DNA from: Kazachstania africana CBS 2517
Taxonomy: Eukaryota; Ascomycota; Saccharomycetes; Saccharomycetales; Saccharomycetaceae
Direction: 5' to 3'
Assembly (NCBI RefSeq): GCF_000304475.1
Contig: NC_018943.1
Location: 558,001-622,000, forward strand
Length of the DNA stretch: 64,000 nt
The notes beneath the pieces were generated by a model. That model saw only the letters and a list, made by a program, of their open reading frames with translations, searched no databases and had not been told where the DNA came from. Shown here one piece after another: positions 59,536 through 64,000 of this stretch (positions are counted from its first letter, which is position 1; each line of letters starts with the position of its first letter). A program made the translations under genes and the position numbers.

Positions 59536-60255
59536 TCAGTGAATATCATTGATTGCATCGACAATTGGCAAATCACCGTTAATTAATGGAATCACTTGCC
59601 TCGATGTAGCATTCGGATTCAGCATGCACGCCACTATAACTTCTGCTAAATCTTCTCTTTCAAGATAGTTGTTACTATGGACTAATGTCCCCGCAACTTT
59701 GTCAATAGCACATATTTTCCCGGTTCCCTTACTCATTCCTAGCCAACCAGGATGTAAAATAGTATAATTTAGATGCGAACGTTGAATTTCATGATCTGCA
59801 GCCTTTTTAGCTATGAAGTAACCTCTGAGACCTTCAATGTTCCACCAAAATTTTCTATCTTCCACTTTCAACACACTAACGGCGATAAACCTCTGGACAG
59901 TACCCAACCTTTCGCATACTTCAACACATTTGAAGACACCATCTAAGTCAACGCTAAATAATCTCTGCTTGCCTTGTCTACCTGCCCCGGCAAGAAACAC
60001 CAATATATCAATATCTTTGCATTTGGACGCTAAAGATTCAACGTCATCAATTTCCAGATCATATAATCTGGTGGTAATCTTTTCAACGTCAACTAAACCG
60101 ATATTTTTAATGAACGCTTCTTTATTACGTATAAATGCCACTATATTCTTCTTATTTTCAAGCTCCTTCAAATTCAATAATTTCGAGATTAATAAGGTCC
60201 CCGTCTTACCGTTGGCTCCAATGATACCAATTTTGCAATTCTGTATATTTGACAT
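59536..60255 (-). CDS. NAD(P)-binding atypical SDR/NmrA-like protein, YMR090W-like
   Basis: From the ATG at 60255 the protein is 239 residues; an upstream in-frame TTG is not a likely start. The Rossmann signature is KIGIIGANGKTG at the N-terminus, followed by DILVFLAGAGRQGKQRLFSVDLDG, and a YFIAKKAADHEIQRSHLNYTILHPGWL block with the SDR Tyr-x3-Lys-like arrangement. This text matches S. cerevisiae YMR090W (227 residues), an NAD(P)-binding protein of unknown function, and not YKL107W, which is the S. cerevisiae neighbour of SLD2 and lies on the opposite strand there. YMR090W lies near SEG1 (YMR086W), the duplicate of SEG2 found just to the right here, so it is plausibly in its ancestral place. 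Confidence 0.85.
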   Translation of the reverse strand: MSNIQNCKIGIIGANGKTGTLLISKLLNLKELENKKNIVAFIRNKEAFIKNIGLVDVEKITTRLYDLEIDDVESLASKCKDIDILVFLAGAGRQGKQRLFSVDLDGVFKCVEVCERLGTVQRFIAVSVLKVEDRKFWWNIEGLRGYFIAKKAADHEIQRSHLNYTILHPGWLGMSKGTGKICAIDKVAGTLVHSNNYLEREDLAEVIVACMLNPNATSRQVIPLINGDLPIVDAINDIH

Positions 60256-60890
60256 CTTACTCCACAATATCTTTCCTTTGCACTTGAGTAGCTTTTCTTT
60301 CAAGAGATAAAAGTTTATCAATCATCAAGGTGTGACAATATTCCTATCTTTAAACACTCTCTCTTGGTGAACTTGACTTACTTCCCCTTGCAATTAGGGC
60401 ATCTTCGCCCGGAAAATACAGGGTTAAATATCACCATAATTAGGGCTTCAACTCCGGTTCGAAAGTTGAAAGTCGACCGGAATTAGGGCTTGGAGGGCAT
60501 GGCTACGATCGACATTTTTTGCTGAAAAAACCGCCCTCCTTCAATAAAAGTTGGCAGCGAAACAGCTTTAAATTTTGCCAAGGCGGATAAACTGTGAAAC
60601 GAAGAAAAAGAAAAAGCCAAATGAGTGACTTGCAGTTGCTCGATAGGAGATAGATAGTCTCGATAATGCACTAGCTGTACATCACATAATATCTATATAT
60701 GTTCGTATCAAATGGAGTATATATTTCAGGTCATTTAAATATTAGCGTTTTCTTCCACTAAAATTGAGCAATTAGGAGAGAAAGGTTTTAATAAAGCAGT
60801 AAAGTTCAACAGCGTACCGTTGCACATTTTCTTTTGCCTTACTACAACTATTTCCAACCATCGTAGAGTCCATTAGGGTGCTTCCATTCA
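60256..60890. promoter_or_regulatory. Divergent YMR090W-like/AAT1 promoter with three TTAGGG motifs
   Basis: TTAGGGCA (60394-60401), TTAGGGCT (60440-60447) and TTAGGGCT (60483-60490) occur in the same orientation about 45 bp apart. Two of them match the full Tbf1 consensus TTAGGGYT. They lie 140-235 bp from the YMR090W-like start and 400-500 bp from AAT1. No telomeric repeat array is present. Confidence 0.6.
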
Positions 60891-62198
60891 ATGTCTTCCA
60901 GATTACTTATTTCAAAAAGATCAATAACTACCACAAATAACAACCTTCTGAACACAATTCAAGTTGCTAAGCCAGATAAGATCCTTGGTCTCACTGAAAA
61001 GTTCAATCAAGATAAAAATCAAAAAAAAGTCAATTTAACCGTTGGAATATACAAGGATGCATGGGGGAAAGTATCCACACTTCCTTCAGTGGCATTGGCT
61101 CAGAGACAGATGGGAACTTTATCGACTTTAAATTGGAATTTATCCTATCTTCCAATCGTTGGTTGTGAAAAGTATCATCAAAACGTCAAAAACTTTCTCT
61201 TCAACGAGTGTATGAAAGATTTAAAACACTTTAATAATGGTGTCTCATTTTTCCAAACTTTGAGTGGTACGGGTGCAATTGCAATTACAGCTAGATTTTT
61301 ATCAAAATTCATTTCTAATAAAATTTGGTTACCTAATTATTCATGGGCAAACCATATTAATATATTCGAGAAAAATGGATTTCACAATAGCATAAACTAC
61401 TATTCGTATTATAATGATACGACGGGTAAATTGGCTGTCGATAAGTGGTTAAACGATTTGAGAATAAACGTCTCGAAGGATAAATCAAATGTTCCCCATT
61501 GCATAGTATTACATGCATGCTGTCATAACCCCACGGGTATAGACCCAACAAAGGAGGAGTGGACGAAAATTATAGACACAGTTCATGAACTGAACATGAT
61601 TCCTATTATAGATATGGCATATCAAGGCTTGGAATCTGGTGATGTGGTAGAAGACGCTTACGTCCTGAGATCATGTCTTCAGGATAATAGAAAATGGCAC
61701 AATGGTCTTTATTTATGCCAGTCCTTTGCTAAAAATATGGGTCTCTATGGTGAAAGGGTTGGCTCTTTAAGTATAATAACGCCGTATGAATCTTTACCGA
61801 GCGTCAGATTGGCAATTGATTCACAAATAAAAAAAATAATCAGATCTATGTACTCCTCTCCGCCTGGTTATGGTTCACGAATAGTAAACACCATCTTATC
61901 TGACGAAAAGTTAAAGAAACAATGGTTTAAAGATGTTAATTCTATGGTTAATAGACTACACTCCATACGGAACAAGTTATTTGAGCAATTGCATTGGGAT
62001 GACTTAGTTGAGTTTGGACAGCAACATGGTATGTTTTATTTTACAAGATTTACACCTAAGCAAGTAAATCAATTGAAACAAAACTATTCAATTTATCTCA
62101 CTGAAGATGGTAGGTTATCTTTGAGTGGCATTAACGATTCAAACTTAGACTACGTTTGTGAAGCATTGATGGATGTTTCCAAGGTTATACAAAAGTGA
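60891..62198 (+). CDS. AAT1: Mitochondrial aspartate aminotransferase
   Basis: The product is 435 residues (S. cerevisiae Aat1 451). The basic, Ser/Thr-rich N-terminus MSSRLLISKRSITTTNN is a good mitochondrial presequence. PLP-enzyme motifs are SGTGAIAIT, HACCHNPTG, DMAYQGLESGD and CQSFAKNMGLYGERVG, with the PLP lysine at residue 281. It provides the mitochondrial half of the malate-aspartate shuttle. It is clearly distinct from AAT2 in the same window, sharing the fold but with the Aat1-specific MYSSPPGYGSRIV text. SEG2 is convergent downstream, as in S. cerevisiae. Confidence 0.95.
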   Translation: MSSRLLISKRSITTTNNNLLNTIQVAKPDKILGLTEKFNQDKNQKKVNLTVGIYKDAWGKVSTLPSVALAQRQMGTLSTLNWNLSYLPIVGCEKYHQNVKNFLFNECMKDLKHFNNGVSFFQTLSGTGAIAITARFLSKFISNKIWLPNYSWANHINIFEKNGFHNSINYYSYYNDTTGKLAVDKWLNDLRINVSKDKSNVPHCIVLHACCHNPTGIDPTKEEWTKIIDTVHELNMIPIIDMAYQGLESGDVVEDAYVLRSCLQDNRKWHNGLYLCQSFAKNMGLYGERVGSLSIITPYESLPSVRLAIDSQIKKIIRSMYSSPPGYGSRIVNTILSDEKLKKQWFKDVNSMVNRLHSIRNKLFEQLHWDDLVEFGQQHGMFYFTRFTPKQVNQLKQNYSIYLTEDGRLSLSGINDSNLDYVCEALMDVSKVIQK

Positions 62199-62264
62199 AT
62201 AGTTGGGTGAAGACAATGTGTAATTTTATAGAGTCAATATTTACGTTACAAAATTTATAAATTT

Positions 62265-64000
62265 TCACCGAGCCTTCTTCTTAAGTTTGAAGAATTTCTT
62301 GAGTCGTTTTCCAAACTTTAGACTCTTTTGTTTCTGTTCAATATCAAATCGATAAACGTCATCATCATCATCGCTTAAAGCGTTGACTGGTCGAACTGAA
62401 AGTTTTTCAATACTATCATTCAAAGATGGGCTGGTATTTTCAGTATCGCCATGATGACTCAAGAAAAGGGAAAACCTGTTTCCGTTTCTACTATCAGTAC
62501 TGTTGTTAGTACTTCCCATTTTGATAAACCTGTTATCACTGTTATAAATATACGAGCTAGACGTCTTCCTACTATTGCTGTTACTTCCAAGAACATTTGG
62601 TTGAGCCTTTGATAGTGGGATATCTGAATAAATTGATGATGCATCACTTTCATTAAATCTAGCGGAGTTCACTTTTCTAAATGAGATGTCGGAAGAACTC
62701 ATTTGTGTTGGCCTGATTGGTGAGATCTTCGTGCTTGCCGATGATAAGCTACGCTCGTGCAGTACTGGTTCGGAAGCTCTTTCGATAGATAAATACGGTC
62801 TGTCTGTCTTGAGATATCGAGCAAGAGTCGTATTATTATTATTCATATGCGTCTCTCTTGGATCAGATTTTTGGGTAAGTGTGGCTGTTCTGTTGCTGAT
62901 TTGTAGATTTGGTACTTTACTAAATGTAGAATATGCAGAATTATTCGAGTTATTTCGGCTATCTTGACGACTGTCATTTGAGCATTCCCGTCGTAGATTG
63001 ATTAAATTTCTAACTTCACTTCCCAGCCCATGTGTATTTCCACTATCAGAGTTTGCACACTCTTCCACAACAATATTTGGACTGACAGTTTTCGCATACG
63101 TAGCGTCGATGTTTACTCTATTTAGATTCTGCAGATCTGAATTAGCCGTTTCCTTATTTTGGAAAGAAGCGATATTTTCATTATTATTCATCTCTTCACT
63201 CTCCGAATCAATTCTTTGAATTGAAGTCGAATTACCGCTAGTTTGGATGTCATGAATAGAACATACCGTTTTAACATCTGGCCCCTCTGGTGCTTTAAAC
63301 AGTAGGTATTGGCTATTCACTTCATGATTGATATCTTGAGCATAATTATGCATACCTTCTTCTTCATTAATTGCATCTACTTCATCCATGATTGGCTCTT
63401 TATTCCTAGAGTAGTCGAAGCCGTCTGGTTCTCCGTTCAAATTTGAACTGGTAGAGATTGCATCATTAATATTCTCTCCTGACGATATAGGATAAAGCTC
63501 ATGTGCGGTAAATCCCTCACTGGTGTTTGTCAACTTATGGCTTATCCTGCTGGAACTTATACTGTTTTTGCTTGATGATGCACTCATTTGTTCGTAGACA
63601 CTTTTTAGTTTTGACACCTCATCACTATCAATTTCATTTGAAGACTGTATTTGGGTTGCAGGTACACTTAATTTTCTCTTATGGACACCTTTGTGACTGT
63701 GTGTATGTTTATGTTCATGCATGTTATATTTCCCCCTTGGCTCGACATGTTCGTTTACTTTCTCTAATTGGACCACTATGCTGTCACCAGAGGCATTACT
63801 TGACACTAAACTTGACATACTGTTCCTATTTCTGGAATGACAAGAGACTAAAGAGCAGTTTTGAGAACTAGGGGAAGTTTTTCTACTTCGAAATGTTGAA
63901 TTCGTGAAATGACGACCAGAATTGGGTAATGTTACACTGTTATTAGTTGTATTGGTTGATTGTCTTGGAATATTAATATATGATCTTGTAACTCTCGTCT
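62265..64000 (-). CDS. SEG2: Eisosome protein Seg1/Seg2-like, C-terminal part; runs off right edge
   Basis: The minus frame is open from the stop at 62265 to the right edge (about 577 codons in the window), so the Met at 63818 is internal and the N-terminus lies outside. The visible part is Ser/Asn-rich and disordered, with acidic patches. It ends in a very basic segment, FGKRLKKFFKLKKKAR, suited to membrane binding. The call rests on position (AAT1 and SEG2 are convergent neighbours in S. cerevisiae) and on this composition. Seg1 and Seg2 stabilise eisosomes, the Pil1/Lsp1 furrows of the plasma membrane. Sequence identity is too low for me to separate Seg1 from Seg2. Confidence 0.7.
   Translation of the reverse strand, partial: TRVTRSYINIPRQSTNTTNNSVTLPNSGRHFTNSTFRSRKTSPSSQNCSLVSCHSRNRNSMSSLVSSNASGDSIVVQLEKVNEHVEPRGKYNMHEHKHTHSHKGVHKRKLSVPATQIQSSNEIDSDEVSKLKSVYEQMSASSSKNSISSSRISHKLTNTSEGFTAHELYPISSGENINDAISTSSNLNGEPDGFDYSRNKEPIMDEVDAINEEEGMHNYAQDINHEVNSQYLLFKAPEGPDVKTVCSIHDIQTSGNSTSIQRIDSESEEMNNNENIASFQNKETANSDLQNLNRVNIDATYAKTVSPNIVVEECANSDSGNTHGLGSEVRNLINLRRECSNDSRQDSRNNSNNSAYSTFSKVPNLQISNRTATLTQKSDPRETHMNNNNTTLARYLKTDRPYLSIERASEPVLHERSLSSASTKISPIRPTQMSSSDISFRKVNSARFNESDASSIYSDIPLSKAQPNVLGSNSNSRKTSSSYIYNSDNRFIKMGSTNNSTDSRNGNRFSLFLSHHGDTENTSPSLNDSIEKLSVRPVNALSDDDDDVYRFDIEQKQKSLKFGKRLKKFFKLKKKAR

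Noticed and set aside
60454..60480. GGTTCGAAAGT as a tRNA B box or extra TFIIIC site
   Set aside because: It lacks the CC end of the B box, and there is no A box or T-run terminator at the right distances.

Overview
The window is nuclear DNA from a budding yeast of the family Saccharomycetaceae. Genes are dense and nearly all intronless, intergenic DNA is AT-rich, and almost every gene has a recognisable Saccharomyces cerevisiae counterpart. I saw no mobile element, CRISPR array, rRNA or viral sequence. The only structural RNA gene I can support is a tRNA-Ala(UGC). The species cannot be fixed from the sequence alone.

Layout. Bases 1-13,400 carry STO1 (cut by the left edge), EPO1, RPL15, ADE16/17, ASI1, AAT2 and SED5, followed by SNF7. 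From SDH3 (14.9 kb) to the right edge the window follows S. cerevisiae chromosome XI-left gene by gene and strand by strand: SDH3, TGL1, CTK1, HSK3, MRPL31, CMC1, APL2, OCT1, YKL133C, FOL3/RMA1, (unrecognised gene), MYO3/5, PMU1, PGM1/2, YPK1/2, RRN3, SSH4, SRP21, DGR2, OAC1, VPH2, tRNA-Ala, SBA1, PRR1, APN1, KTI12, HAP4, SLD2, (YMR090W-like gene), AAT1 and SEG2 (cut by the right edge).

Evolutionary reading (inference). The window mixes genes that S. cerevisiae keeps on chromosome XIII (STO1, EPO1, ASI1, YMR090W) with those it keeps on XII (AAT2, SED5, SNF7) and XI. The XIII-only genes expected among the XI genes (SPC24, ASC1, MED11, HFD1, ILV2, YKU80) are absent. This best fits a post-whole-genome-duplication yeast in which duplicates were lost partly reciprocally to S. 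cerevisiae. The SNF7-SDH3 adjacency is probably the ancestral join.

Functional themes are ordinary housekeeping: respiration and its regulator (SDH3, HAP4, CMC1, OCT1, OAC1), both aspartate aminotransferases (AAT2, AAT1), purine and folate synthesis (ADE16/17, FOL3), endocytosis and trafficking (MYO3, APL2, SED5, SNF7, SSH4, SEG2), kinases (CTK1, YPK1, PRR1), and DNA replication and repair (SLD2, APN1). I found no undescribed multi-gene system. The points most worth a second look are a probable unannotated intron in CTK1 with a one-base frame problem, a single frame break in the YKL133C/MGR3 gene, an unrecognised 245-residue helical protein where SHE1 should be, three spaced TTAGGG motifs upstream of AAT1, and a compact HAP4 with an upstream ORF.
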